Shown in pieces: positions 1 through 8,750 of a DNA stretch of 51,925 bases. Position 1 is the first letter of the stretch; every line of letters starts with the position of its first letter. A program made the translations under genes and the position numbers. The notes under the pieces are model-generated. The model made no database searches. It was not told where the DNA came from and worked only from the letters and a program-made list of their open reading frames with translations. Source of the DNA: Akkermansiaceae bacterium (GTDB lineage: Bacteria; Verrucomicrobiota; Verrucomicrobiia; Verrucomicrobiales; Akkermansiaceae); NCBI GenBank assembly GCA_021733795.1, contig JAIPKB010000014.1, positions 1 through 51,925 on the forward strand, in the 5' to 3' direction.

Positions 1-20
1 GCCACATCCCTGTGCCGGAG

Positions 21-64
21 GGGGAAGCGCGGACCCTGAAACGGGGCCCGTGGCCCCGCCCATG
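21..64. repeat. Dispersed repeat R1, copy a
   Basis: About 42 bp sharing the core gcggaccctgaaac followed by gcccgtggc-cc-ccca with a second copy at 4143-4183 in the same orientation, at roughly 85 percent identity by eye. Both copies sit at the edge of a broken reverse-strand gene. The function is unknown. Confidence 0.5.
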
Positions 65-125
65 GATTCTTCCACGTGGCTGGGGCATCTTGCGCCAGCC
101 CGTCTGCGGGGCGTCCCGCCCCGCA

Positions 126-400
126 TTTGCCAGGAACCCGTCCGAGGGAATGAAGGTGAGGGTGCCACGGGGGACCATCCGGGGGTAGAGGGCGGCGAGC
201 TGCCACCATTCGTCGAACCCGTAGTTGGGCCAGAAACCGCCAGAAACCGCCCGGACAGTAGCGGAGCGACGGGCTTTTCATCAGGAAAATCTCCCAGCCC
301 AGCCCGTTCAGCTCCGGGATGAGAAAATCCAGATCTGCCGCCAGATAGAGCCGGAAGGTGACCTCCGGGTGCCGCGCTACCGCCGCCCGAATTCTACGAA
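126..400 (-). pseudogene. Remnant of an unrecognised gene, frameshifted by a 10-bp tandem duplication
   Basis: The reverse strand encodes a protein-like stretch (VTFRLYLAADLDFLIPELNG, then WEIFLMKSPSLRYCPGGFW) that changes frame exactly where a 10-bp unit, cagaaaccgc, is repeated in tandem (231-240 and 241-250). Removing one copy restores a continuous frame that goes on as PNYGFDEWWQLAALYPRM and ends near SDGFLANAG. The composition looks like a real globular protein, but I do not recognise the family. No start codon is evident near 400, and the 3' side runs into a dispersed repeat (21-64). I read it as a 5'-truncated, frameshifted gene remnant. The duplication is seen directly; the pseudogene status is inferred. 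Confidence 0.55.
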
Positions 401-932
401 CCCCGCCGCTCCTTCGTGAAGAAAACCCTCGCCACCTCCGTGTCCATCTCCTTCGCCGGACTCATTAGGGCGAGCGGGGAGGGTGGAGGCGGTACGACGG
501 CTTGGAACCCCGACCAAACGACGGACGCTACCACCTACGGTAGCACCACCACCACATGGGATCCAGATGAAACGACTGTGCTCAGGGTGCCGCTGATGTA
601 AGAGGGATGCTATTGCTCCAGCCACGTTCTGCTTTTCAGCTTTTCCCTCAAGCCCGGTTCCCGATGCGGATTCAGATGTCATTGATGTTAAGGGATTTGC
701 AGAGAAAGAAGAAAGCGCGAAGTTTTTGTTTGACTCGACTCGAAAAAGTGTGTGCATCTTGTGTGGTTGCGATGAGGTCATGCTTCATGCCCCCCGGCAG
801 CAACCGATACCAAACGCTCCGCCGTCCAACTCCAAACCCACCAAATCAAGCGTCCACAAGCCTCCCCGGCTCTCCAGCCGCTACGATCAACCCAATAATC
901 ATCCGTAAGCCAACCCCAGAAACAAGCATGCC
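401..932. other. Non-coding stretch upstream of the large secreted protein
   Basis: No convincing gene on either strand; the short open frames here are low-complexity or lack family-like sequence. The stretch is slightly less GC-rich than its surroundings between 640 and 760 and presumably carries the promoter of the gene at 933, but I could not identify a clear -35/-10 pair. Confidence 0.5.
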
Positions 933-3530
933 ATGAACATCAATCCGCGAACGCTCCGAACCACCGGCACCGCCGTCAGAGGTGTTGCCCTCGCCCTGGC
1001 GGTGACTGCCGCGCTGGCCATCACCCCGTCCGCACACGCACAGCTCACCTTGGTCGAAACCGGCGGAGGCCTCATGGTCCCGAACTATTCGACCCAACCT
1101 GGCGCGACAGCGTTTGCCAAGGATCTCCTTGGCGGTGGCTCTTATGCGGTTCACCAAATTGCGCATGTCAATGACGGCGTGTATGGCAATTCGAACTCAT
1201 GGATCGGGAATGATAGTCTCAATTCCTTTTGCGGGGTGAGCTTCGGCGCCACTGCCGTGAGCATCAACATCGTGGCCTGGGGGCGCGACAACACCGGAGG
1301 ATATGGGGACCGTTACAGTGGGACCTACACGCTGGAATACACGACGGAGCCCAATCCAAACGAATTGACCGCTTCGTGGACGCTCATTGGCACCACTCAA
1401 GGACTCTCCCCCTTGCGACATGCGTACTCCTTTCCAGTCGTCGCCGCGACGGGCATCCGGCTCACCTGCACTTCCGCCGGCACCTGCATCGATGAATTGG
1501 AGGCGGGCGCGACCTCCGGGGCAAGCATGTTGACCTTCACCTGGGTCGACCATATCGGCGTGATCGACCAGAATGCGAGCCCCAGGACGGTGACGCTGCA
1601 TGTCCCCTCTAGCACAAACCTGAATCCATTGGATCCCAATCCCGTCTTTACCCTATATCCCGGGGCCACGTGCGACAGGGACAGCGGTGGAACGGGCACA
1701 TATGATTTCACCACGCCGCAAACCTACACGGTTACGGCCGCGAATGGGGTCGATGCCACCAGTTATGAAGTGACCATCCTGGCGGATATTGTCATCCCTC
1801 CCGCGCCGACCCCGCCGCCAGTGGCCGGTTATTCCCGCTGGTTTGAGCCGTCACAGGTGTTCCTGACGAATGACGGCGACCCGGTCGCCACTTGGTTGGA
1901 CGCCAGTGGCAATGGTGCGGACGCCACGGTGCCGGCCGGCAATGCCACTCCCACCTACGTTGCAGACGCAGGCACGGGAACCGGCCTCGGCGCGGTTCAT
2001 TTCGCGGCGGGAACGGGCGGCAGCCCGGCCCTCACCTGCGGCGCACTCAAGTTCGCCGGCGACGGCAGCATCCGCACAGTCTTCTCCGTCTTCAAGGGCA
2101 CTTCCTTCCTGTTGACCGACTCCGGCAGCTACCATTTCCACCGCTTGACCAACAACGATCCTGCCTGCCCGCTGTGGAGTACTCCCAATGCAAGCGACTT
2201 GGTCAAAAACGGTTCCACCTATGTGAACGGAGCGTTGGTGAACGGCGAAACCTTCAACATGCCCACGAACCTCCATAACGGCTTCAACCTGGTGGAAGTG
2301 CTCACCACCGGTGATGTGACCGCCTCTTCCTTCAACAAGGACCGTCTCTACAATTCGGGCGATCAATACCAGGGCGAAGTGATCATCTATGACTTCCTGC
2401 TCACCGAAGCAGAGCGCTTGGCGGTCGAGAATTACTTGATGACCAAGTGGTTTGCCACCACCCCGCAAGCGAAGATTACCACCTTCGGGACCAACGTCAC
2501 CGGGAGCAGAACCGTTATTGACCCGGTTATTGACAACGCGGCCAGCATTGCCTGGGCCGTACCCTCGGGAACCGATGTGACGACCCTCGCACCTGACTTC
2601 ACGCTGTCCATCGGGGCTACTTGCGCTCTGGCTTCGGGCTCCACCCAGGACTTTACCGCACCGGTGGTTTACACCGTCATCTCGTCGGATGAAGCGATCA
2701 CCAACGTCTATACCGTGACGGTCACAGTCCTTCCCCAGCCTACCCCAACCACCTCCATGGTCATCAATCTCGGGACTAGCCCCGACGGCACGGTTTTCAC
2801 AACGGCTGGTTTGGGCAGTCTGTTTATTTGGATTGCGAAGGGGTCGCTGCCCGTTGGCTCTATTCTAAGGTCGGTCACCGCTACCGATGTGAAACTCGAG
2901 GCCAACCCCAATAATGCTTGGGCTTCGGACCTCGGTGTTTTCGTCGATCCCACGCCAGAGACCCCCGGCGGACCAGGCGGACTCCTGAACATTGCCGATG
3001 ACACTGATTTCGGCGGCGCTGGCGAGAATATGAACTGGCACAGTCAAGGCCAAAACGACGGGCCAATGACAGAAACGATGTTGGCGGGCGTTGACTTCTC
3101 GACCACAATTGATCTGAACACCGCCGCAGTGATGATTGGAAACGGCTATGGCGATGGTACCAAATACTCAGGGACCATCACCGTTACCTATGATGATGTG
3201 AGCGCCGGCAGCTACACCGCCTGGGCGGATATCAATGCCGGTGGCCAGACGGCTGAAAAGGACTTCAACAATGACGGGGTGCAAAACGGCATCGCGTACT
3301 TTATGGGTGTCACTGGCATCGCTACCAATCCGGATGTCGTGGACGGCAAGGTAGCCTGGCCGCACAGTGCCGACGCCACCGGCATCACCTACCGCGTGTT
3401 GACCTCTGAAGACCTCGGAGCCTGGATGGATGTGACCGGCAACGCCATCGAGGACGGCGGTTTCCTAACTTATAACCTGCCCAAGATCACGCAGAAGCTC
3501 TTCGTCCGCCTGGAAGTGGTGGCACCCTGA
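933..3530 (+). CDS. Large secreted protein with discoidin-like, cadherin-like and LamG-like domains
   Basis: A secreted 865-residue protein with an N-terminal signal peptide (hydrophobic VALALAVTAALAITPSAHA, cut before QLTLVE). Residues about 50-190 resemble a discoidin/F5-8-type beta-sandwich. Residues about 198-283 and 510-600 are two related Ig/cadherin-like units, each built as an xITxFTW- or SIAWAVP-type strand followed by a YTVT.. ending. Between them, residues about 298-505 look like a LamG/concanavalin-like domain (SRWFEPSQVF, DASGNGADAT, VIIYDFLLTEAERLAVENYL). The C-terminus (DFNNDGVQNGIAYFMG, then SEDLGAWMDV and KLFVRLEV) is a module common at the ends of giant verrucomicrobial secreted proteins and includes an EF-hand-like DFNNDG loop. 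There is no catalytic motif, so surface binding or adhesion is the likeliest role. It stands alone as a transcription unit. Confidence 0.75.
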   Translation: MNINPRTLRTTGTAVRGVALALAVTAALAITPSAHAQLTLVETGGGLMVPNYSTQPGATAFAKDLLGGGSYAVHQIAHVNDGVYGNSNSWIGNDSLNSFCGVSFGATAVSINIVAWGRDNTGGYGDRYSGTYTLEYTTEPNPNELTASWTLIGTTQGLSPLRHAYSFPVVAATGIRLTCTSAGTCIDELEAGATSGASMLTFTWVDHIGVIDQNASPRTVTLHVPSSTNLNPLDPNPVFTLYPGATCDRDSGGTGTYDFTTPQTYTVTAANGVDATSYEVTILADIVIPPAPTPPPVAGYSRWFEPSQVFLTNDGDPVATWLDASGNGADATVPAGNATPTYVADAGTGTGLGAVHFAAGTGGSPALTCGALKFAGDGSIRTVFSVFKGTSFLLTDSGSYHFHRLTNNDPACPLWSTPNASDLVKNGSTYVNGALVNGETFNMPTNLHNGFNLVEVLTTGDVTASSFNKDRLYNSGDQYQGEVIIYDFLLTEAERLAVENYLMTKWFATTPQAKITTFGTNVTGSRTVIDPVIDNAASIAWAVPSGTDVTTLAPDFTLSIGATCALASGSTQDFTAPVVYTVISSDEAITNVYTVTVTVLPQPTPTTSMVINLGTSPDGTVFTTAGLGSLFIWIAKGSLPVGSILRSVTATDVKLEANPNNAWASDLGVFVDPTPETPGGPGGLLNIADDTDFGGAGENMNWHSQGQNDGPMTETMLAGVDFSTTIDLNTAAVMIGNGYGDGTKYSGTITVTYDDVSAGSYTAWADINAGGQTAEKDFNNDGVQNGIAYFMGVTGIATNPDVVDGKVAWPHSADATGITYRVLTSEDLGAWMDVTGNAIEDGGFLTYNLPKITQKLFVRLEVVAP

Positions 3531-3548
3531 AATCACAGGTTCCACCAC
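3516..3548 (+). terminator. Hairpin across the stop codon, possible terminator
   Basis: gtggtggcacc (3516-3526) pairs with ggttccaccac (3538-3548) with one mismatch in 11, around an 11-nt loop containing the stop codon of the 933 gene. No T-run follows, so a Rho-independent role is uncertain. It could protect or end the transcript. Confidence 0.4.
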
Positions 3549-3573
3549 GAATTATCCAGCTCCTATTGCTAGC

Positions 3574-3634
3574 AAATTGCTTTTCTGGGTTGGTGCGCAT
3601 GAGGGGCTAAAGAGCGGTTCGGAGAGCGGGAGAA
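3574..3634. repeat. Dispersed repeat R2, copy a
   Basis: About 60 bp nearly identical to 38166-38225, same orientation. Both copies contain ggttggtgcgcatgaggggc and then two agcgg/gagcggg units. Here the repeat forms the artificial 3' end of the broken GH20 frame; at 38 kb it lies just upstream of a predicted operator. Its identity is unknown, possibly a small mobile or palindromic element. Confidence 0.55.
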
Positions 3635-3659
3635 AAGAAGTTGGCGCGTTTTCACGTGT

Positions 3660-4133
3660 TTTATAGGGGACGAATGTCGCGCGCGCGGCTTCTGTTCCAA
3701 CACTGAAGACTTCCGGGTTTTCCCAGTCCTCGTTGGCCACGGCAAGACACGGGTAGATCTGGGCTTCCATGAGTTCGACGGTCGGAATCCGCTCGCTCCA
3801 CATCTGGCAGCCGGATTCGATAATTTGCTTTTCCTCGTCCGGGGGCAGGCCATCGAAGACCGGGTCGAACTCGTAGGCTTTTCCGAGCGAGATGCTTCCG
3901 TAGCGATAATCCAGGCAGGTATAGATGTGGTAAGAGTTGACGATGCGGTGCCCCTTCTTGATGGCCCGCTTGGCGAGCTCCGGGTTGCCTTTCCAGAAAT
4001 GCACGATGGTATCCGGATCAAGTGCGGCGGCCTTGGCCGTCCGCCCATCCTGAAGAAAACCGTGCAGGTCGTCGCCGGGAATCTCATTCCATCCCATAAT
4101 GTCGCCGCTCTTTTTCTGTACGATGTCCGCCAT
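3660..4133 (-). pseudogene. Fragment of a GH20 beta-N-acetylhexosaminidase
   Basis: The fragment keeps the C-terminal half of a GH20 catalytic barrel: MGWNEIPGDDLHG, then VNSYHIYTCLDYRYGSISLG, then a YEFDPVFDGLPPDEEKQ-type segment, and the late signature SGCQMWSERIPTVELMEAQI YP. Family members are usually 500-700 residues and carry a catalytic Asp-Glu pair upstream; that half is missing here. Upstream on the reverse strand lies repeat R1 (4143-4183); downstream the frame runs into repeat R2. About 160 residues of recognisable sequence remain. An open frame from 4208 to 3552 spans it, so a short product could be made, but it would lack the catalytic residues. Classified as a pseudogene by comparison with the family. 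Confidence 0.75.
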
Positions 4134-4142
4134 GCGGGAGCT

Positions 4143-4183
4143 GGAAGTGCGGACCCTGAAACAGCGCCCGTGGCTCCACCCAT
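4143..4183. repeat. Dispersed repeat R1, copy b
   Basis: Second copy of the 21-64 repeat. On the reverse strand it lies directly upstream of the GH20 fragment, where the original 5' half of the gene should be, so it marks the likely deletion or recombination joint. Confidence 0.5.
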
Positions 4184-4284
4184 TGACCCTCCTTCCGCCC
4201 GACGACAATAAGGTCGTCGCCCCTTAGGCATGCACTCCCCAGCCTCCTCTTGAAATTCAGAATCTAAAATTAAAAACTTAGAAC

Positions 4285-5514
4285 TCACCCCTCCCCCTTA
4301 AGAATCTTCTTCACCCGCGGCGCGCGCAGGCGGTGGGGCTCGGGCACGTTGGAGCCGATCAAAGGCCGGCAGTAATTGTGGAAGTCGGCGGTCACTCCGT
4401 TGCCATCGGCATTGATGAAATTGTCCGGCATGTGGCGGGTTTTTCCGGCCACGTTTTCCAGCGGCACCAGTTCGTAGTCGACGCTGTAGTCGAGCACCGG
4501 ACGGCGGATCGCCACCGAGCCGTCCACGTTGTCCCACATCGCGAATTGCACCGCCTTCTCGCCCACCTCCCGGGCCTCGTGGGCGTCGCGGTCCGAACGG
4601 CAGCCCATGAAACACCGCTGCAGGTAGCCGAGGGTGTCCGCCCGCACCCGCTTGAGCTTCAGCTCACGGCGGATCGTGTCCGCCAGCAGGTCGCCGAGCG
4701 CGCCGGTCCCGGAAAGTTGGATGTTGCCGTGGTCGTCGCGCTCCTCGGTTTTATTCAGCTTGGTGATCATCGGCGTGCCGGAGGCATCCGAGATCCCCTC
4801 GGAAACCGCGATCGTGCACAGCCCGTGTTGCGCCACCAGCCGGTCCACGTCGGTTAGAAAGCGGCTGATGTCGAAGGCCCGCTCCGGCACATACACCAGG
4901 TGGGGGCCGTCATCCAGATGTTTGCGGGCCAGCGCCGAGGCAGCGGTGAGGAAACCGGCGTGGCGGCCCATCACCACCCCGATGTAAACGCCGGTCAGGG
5001 CACGGTTGTCCAGATTGACCCCCATGAACGCCTGGGCCACGAAGCGGGCCGCCGACGGGAACCCCGGGCAGTGGTCGTTCTCGGTTAGATCGTTGTCGAT
5101 GGTCTTGGGGATGTGGATGGCGCGCAGTTCATAGTTTGCGGCGCGGGCCTGTTCGTTGACGATCCGCACGGTGTCCGAGGAATCATTGCCGCCGACGTAG
5201 AAGAAATACCGGACGTCGTGGGCCTGCATCACCTTGAACATCCGGGCGCAGTATTCCTCGTCCGGCTTGTCGCGGGTAGAGAGCAGGGCGGACGACGGGG
5301 TGTCCGCCACCCGTTCGAGGTTGTGAGTGGTCTCGCGGGTGAGGTCCACGAAGTCCTCATTGACGATGCCACGCACCCCGTGGACCGCGCCGTACACCGC
5401 GGTCACCTGGGCAAACTTGCGTGCTTCCAACGCCACACCGACCACACTCTGGTTGATAACGGCGGTGGGACCACCGCCCTGGGCTACGAGAACTTTTCCT
5501 TTGAGACTGCTCAT
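4285..5514 (-). CDS. pfp: Pyrophosphate-dependent 6-phosphofructokinase
   Basis: Cytoplasmic enzyme phosphorylating fructose 6-phosphate to fructose 1,6-bisphosphate, with pyrophosphate as donor, reversibly, in glycolysis. The start at 5514 gives 409 residues beginning MSSLKGKVLVAQGGGPTAV; a longer open frame reaches 5658 but its extra 48 residues look unrelated to the family. Diagnostic motifs are GGGPT (13-17), GGND (108-111), PKTIDND (136-142) and MGRHAG (182-187). The Lys in PKTIDND and the Asp of GGND are the residues that favour PPi over ATP in this superfamily. Length and motif order fit the single-subunit PFP type. It lies downstream of the nuclease and prfB on the same strand but is separated from the nuclease by about 240 bp carrying two hairpins, so it may have its own promoter. 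The functional call is strong; substrate preference is inferred from motifs. Confidence 0.88.
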   Translation of the reverse strand: MSSLKGKVLVAQGGGPTAVINQSVVGVALEARKFAQVTAVYGAVHGVRGIVNEDFVDLTRETTHNLERVADTPSSALLSTRDKPDEEYCARMFKVMQAHDVRYFFYVGGNDSSDTVRIVNEQARAANYELRAIHIPKTIDNDLTENDHCPGFPSAARFVAQAFMGVNLDNRALTGVYIGVVMGRHAGFLTAASALARKHLDDGPHLVYVPERAFDISRFLTDVDRLVAQHGLCTIAVSEGISDASGTPMITKLNKTEERDDHGNIQLSGTGALGDLLADTIRRELKLKRVRADTLGYLQRCFMGCRSDRDAHEAREVGEKAVQFAMWDNVDGSVAIRRPVLDYSVDYELVPLENVAGKTRHMPDNFINADGNGVTADFHNYCRPLIGSNVPEPHRLRAPRVKKILKGEG

Positions 5515-5683
5515 GACGGGGGGGAGGAAAGCCGCTTTCGACCAATGATGCAAGACCGGAGATGGACGATTTTCCGAGGGGCGGGCGGATCCAGGCAATA
5601 CGGGCATCTCAGAGGCTGTCTGAAGTAGGGGGAGAACGAGCGCTTGCATTCTGTCCACCCTGCGATCCAGCAGTTTCGTGACA

Positions 5684-5725
5684 GCCGACAGAATGTCGGC
5701 AAGACTCAGTCGATAGAATATCGAC
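5684..5725. repeat. Two tandem perfect hairpins with GAA loops
   Basis: GCCGACA-gaa-TGTCGGC (5684-5700) and GTCGATA-gaa-TATCGAC (5709-5725), each a perfect 7-bp stem with the same trinucleotide loop, 8 nt apart. They lie between the nuclease stop (5752) and the phosphofructokinase start (5514). There is no T-run. They could be a protein-binding palindrome pair, an mRNA-stabilising structure or a regulator site for the downstream gene. Confidence 0.55.
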
Positions 5726-5751
5726 GCCCCTTGTTGGGCCGATCCGGGTGC

Positions 5752-8535
5752 TTACGGCAGCTTGATTTCCTTGAGCCATCCCTCCGGTGAGCCGAACGGC
5801 GGCTCCACCGCCTCCCACAAGGTCCGGCCTGCGGCCAGCTCCCGGTAGTCGTCATAGGCCACCCGCTCCGCCGGCGGGCTGAACACCCCGGCCCCGATCA
5901 ACTCCACCATCCGCCCGGCGCATGCTTCGGCGGATTCCATCACCCTATCGGAAAAGCCGTCCCATGCCAGCAGGCCCACCCGTGCCTCGGTGTTGCCAAC
6001 GGTTAGATAACACGGCTCTGGCAGCGGCAGTCCCCGGCGGACCATCGCCAGCGCGTAGAGCGGCAGTTGCAGGTTGGTCCAGCGGTAGTTCACCAGCTTG
6101 CCTTTCTCGGAAGTTTCCATCACGGCGGTCGGTTCCGCCGCCAGATGGGGCGGCATCACGGTGCTGGCAATGATCTTGCTCAGATGCTCCGCCGCCACCC
6201 CGCGGTCCACCTTGCCGGTCTTGTAATCGATCACCCGATAGTCCCCGGTTTGCTCATGACGGTCGATCCGGTCGATTTTTGCCACCAACACCGCATCGCC
6301 GAACTCGAGTTCCACCTTGCGTTCCACATCGACGACCTGCCAGCCCTCGGCCCGCGAGCAGGCCTGGACCCGGGCCAGCCAGGCGAGGCGCTGGCGCAGC
6401 GACTCGGCCTGGATCCGCACGGCGAGCGGCACCCGCTTGCCGAACCATGCGGCCACCGTCCGATCAAGTTCGGCGGAAAACCATGCGTCCAGCGCTTCGG
6501 TCTTGTTGAATTCCCGGGCCTCGGTGTCCTCGCCCCAGCGTTCCAACACGGTGTGCGCCACCGTGCCGAAATCGCGGGCGTTCCACTCCACCCGCCCGGT
6601 TTCGGGGTCTGCCATTCCGGCGGGATATTTCAGATAGAACCGGAATGGACAGGCCAGGTAGTCGCGCAAGGCCGTCACGCTGATCCGTTTGGGCGGATCC
6701 AACAACCGGGGACTCCACTGCCAATCCGCCTCCCAGCGCATCCCGGCCTCCGGTGGCTCGAGTTCCCGGAACAGCAGCGAGACCCGCTGCGGCAGATCCT
6801 CCCGCGCACCCGCCAGCAACAGTCGGGATGGTAGCAGCAGGTCGCCGCCACCGCCCGCCTTGCCACAGGTCAGGTCCACCCTGCCAGTTGTCCGCCGGAC
6901 TCCGAGCATCGCTTGATAGAGAAACGCATCCCGCGCCGCACGCCGGGCCTCGCCGGGCAGTCCCAGTATTTTCCGGGCGGATTCGCCGAGCCATGGATCG
7001 CTGCCGCTGCGGGACGGCACCCGGCCGTCGTTCATCCCGCAGATCACCAGATGGCGGCCGGGTTCATATAACAATTCAAGCCACCCCTGTACATCGATCA
7101 CCCGGTCCGCGGGGGGGGGCGGTGAAGGCTTGCCCGCCGCCGCCAGCATCAGGTCGAGCCAGAATCCCGCCCGGCGGTCCACCCGCGCCATCACCGGTGC
7201 CGCCGCCTCCAGCCAGGCCCGCATCGCCCCGGCCGGTTCGCGGTCGGCGGGAACCGCTGTCACCAGTTGCTCCAGCAAGGCTGGCATCACCACTGCAAAT
7301 CCGTCCCGCGCGAATCCATCACGCCAGGTTTTCAGTTTCCTGACGGCCGTTCGCACCGCCTCGGCCGCTTCCCGCTCCGCGCCGTTGCGGAAGCCGCCCG
7401 CTTCGATCAGTCGTTCCAAATCCTCCGGATGCTGGATCATCCACCGGCCGCGCAGTTCCGCCAGCTGCCGCGCCAGGCGCTCCCTGCCGGGGCCCACCAG
7501 CGCCGCCGACTGCGGGAATGTTAGAAAATCCGCCATCGTCGCGAATGCCGGGTCTTCCAGCCAGCGGCCCCAGCCTTCCAGGCTGCCGCAGAGACCGCCA
7601 CCTGGGACCATCGCCGCCGGATGAAACGCCAGCCAGCCAGCGGCGCCGAGCACCCGCCCGAGTTCAGCGCCCACCTCGTCGTCGGCAGTGCCCAGTGCCA
7701 CCTGGTCCGATCCAGAGCCTTCGGCAACCAGGCATCTAACCGCCGCCTGCGCCTGCTGCCGGGCATCCGCCACCACCTGCACCGACCCCCAATCGCCCTC
7801 TGGCCATGGCAATACCCGCTCGTTCCAACTCTCCAGTGGCAGTCCCATTTCGCAAAACGCTTCGTGTTCCGCCTCCGGCGCGGCGATCAGGGTGGTGACG
7901 GTATCGCCTCGCTCTAACAGAGATGCCGCCACCAGGGGTGGTAGTTCGGTGATTCCGGCGAGCACCACCCTGGACGGCAGCCCCTTCAGCGCCAGGCCGC
8001 CGGCCAGGCGTCGGCTGCGGCTCACCATCGACCAGCTCCCAAGTTTCCGTTCCACCATCTCCTCGATCTTGCTGAGCACCTGCCAGCGTTCCTCCTCCAC
8101 CGAGCCACTCAACCGGCGTGCGGCGGACGCCAGCGTTTGGCCGTTTTCCTGAAGCCCCCGCCGCAGGCGTACCATTTCTCCGGCCAATTCCACCGCCCAC
8201 CCGGCACCCTCGCCCGGCGGTGCGGGAAACAAGGCCTCGTAGGCGTACCAATCGGTGATCGCCTCTAGCACCTCCACCCAGGCCACCTGCTCCGCCCATT
8301 CCGGTGCCACTCCGGGCGCATCGTCACCGGACCGCATCAGCCCACCGGGAGTGGTCACCTGCGGACTCAGCACCCCACCGGTCGCCACCGCCAGCGCCTC
8401 GCGCAAACGCCGCCCGCTTTCGGTCGTTGGCACCACTACCAATGTTTCCGGCAGATCCTGCCGTCGCGCTAACAGCCACTCCACCGTCCGTTCCAAGAAC
8501 GGTCGGTCCCAGCCAAGAAACACACGCGCGGTCAT
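5752..8535 (-). CDS. AddB-like PD-(D/E)XK nuclease family protein
   Basis: The start at 8535 gives 927 residues beginning MTARVFLGWDRPFLE; the open frame to 8736 crosses hairpin-rich intergenic DNA and is rejected. The N-terminal half resembles an inactivated helicase-like module of the AddB/RexB type: early strand LVVVPTTESGRRLREAL, and no Walker A lysine motif visible. The C-terminal quarter holds a RecB-family nuclease: YLACPFRFYLKY and FGTVAHTVLE, then DRIDR, IDYKTGK near residue 770, and LQLPLYALA near 822. In this superfamily the Asp/Asp-x-Lys set and the Gln-xxx-Tyr motif form the active site. The likely role is end processing in double-strand-break repair with an AddA partner, which is not in the window. 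It is co-directional with prfB; hairpin elements fill the 215-bp gap between them. Confidence 0.8.
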   Translation of the reverse strand: MTARVFLGWDRPFLERTVEWLLARRQDLPETLVVVPTTESGRRLREALAVATGGVLSPQVTTPGGLMRSGDDAPGVAPEWAEQVAWVEVLEAITDWYAYEALFPAPPGEGAGWAVELAGEMVRLRRGLQENGQTLASAARRLSGSVEEERWQVLSKIEEMVERKLGSWSMVSRSRRLAGGLALKGLPSRVVLAGITELPPLVAASLLERGDTVTTLIAAPEAEHEAFCEMGLPLESWNERVLPWPEGDWGSVQVVADARQQAQAAVRCLVAEGSGSDQVALGTADDEVGAELGRVLGAAGWLAFHPAAMVPGGGLCGSLEGWGRWLEDPAFATMADFLTFPQSAALVGPGRERLARQLAELRGRWMIQHPEDLERLIEAGGFRNGAEREAAEAVRTAVRKLKTWRDGFARDGFAVVMPALLEQLVTAVPADREPAGAMRAWLEAAAPVMARVDRRAGFWLDLMLAAAGKPSPPPPADRVIDVQGWLELLYEPGRHLVICGMNDGRVPSRSGSDPWLGESARKILGLPGEARRAARDAFLYQAMLGVRRTTGRVDLTCGKAGGGGDLLLPSRLLLAGAREDLPQRVSLLFRELEPPEAGMRWEADWQWSPRLLDPPKRISVTALRDYLACPFRFYLKYPAGMADPETGRVEWNARDFGTVAHTVLERWGEDTEAREFNKTEALDAWFSAELDRTVAAWFGKRVPLAVRIQAESLRQRLAWLARVQACSRAEGWQVVDVERKVELEFGDAVLVAKIDRIDRHEQTGDYRVIDYKTGKVDRGVAAEHLSKIIASTVMPPHLAAEPTAVMETSEKGKLVNYRWTNLQLPLYALAMVRRGLPLPEPCYLTVGNTEARVGLLAWDGFSDRVMESAEACAGRMVELIGAGVFSPPAERVAYDDYRELAAGRTLWEAVEPPFGSPEGWLKEIKLP

Positions 8536-8600
8536 CGCCGCGAGGATCCCACACCCCCCACGGAACGCAAGCCTGGATTGGACCGGGGGAAGCGGGGGAG

Positions 8601-8745
8601 CACACGCGCCCTCGCGTGTGGTTGTCGGCGCCCTCGCCGACAACTTTGATTGCGGCCTTGATGCGCTGGGTAGCGAGTCAACCGTGGTGCGACCCCAGTG
8701 TCCGGCGAGGGTGCCGGACACCGCACGCGGGGGCACACGCGCCCT
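8601..8745. repeat. Cluster of three REP-like hairpins with a shared CCCT/AGGG loop
   Basis: Three perfect stems: CACACGCG-ccct-CGCGTGTG (8601-8620), GTTGTCGGCG-ccct-CGCCGACAAC (8621-8644) and GTGTCCGGC-gagggt-GCCGGACAC (8698-8721). The first two abut. The loop CCCT is shared and appears as its complement AGGG in the third. The left arm plus loop of hairpin 1 (cacacgcgccctc) recurs at 8733-8745 beside the prfB stop codon. Arrangement and size fit REP/BIME-type extragenic palindromes. They sit in the transcribed gap between prfB and the nuclease gene. Confidence 0.65.
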
Positions 8746-8750
8746 CCGAC

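Noticed and set aside
5515..5658. N-terminal extension of phosphofructokinase
   Set aside because: The extra 48 residues do not look like the family; the Met at 5514 gives the expected length and N-terminal strand.
8536..8736. N-terminal extension of the nuclease
   Set aside because: The stretch consists of hairpin repeats; the Met at 8535 begins the normal first strand.
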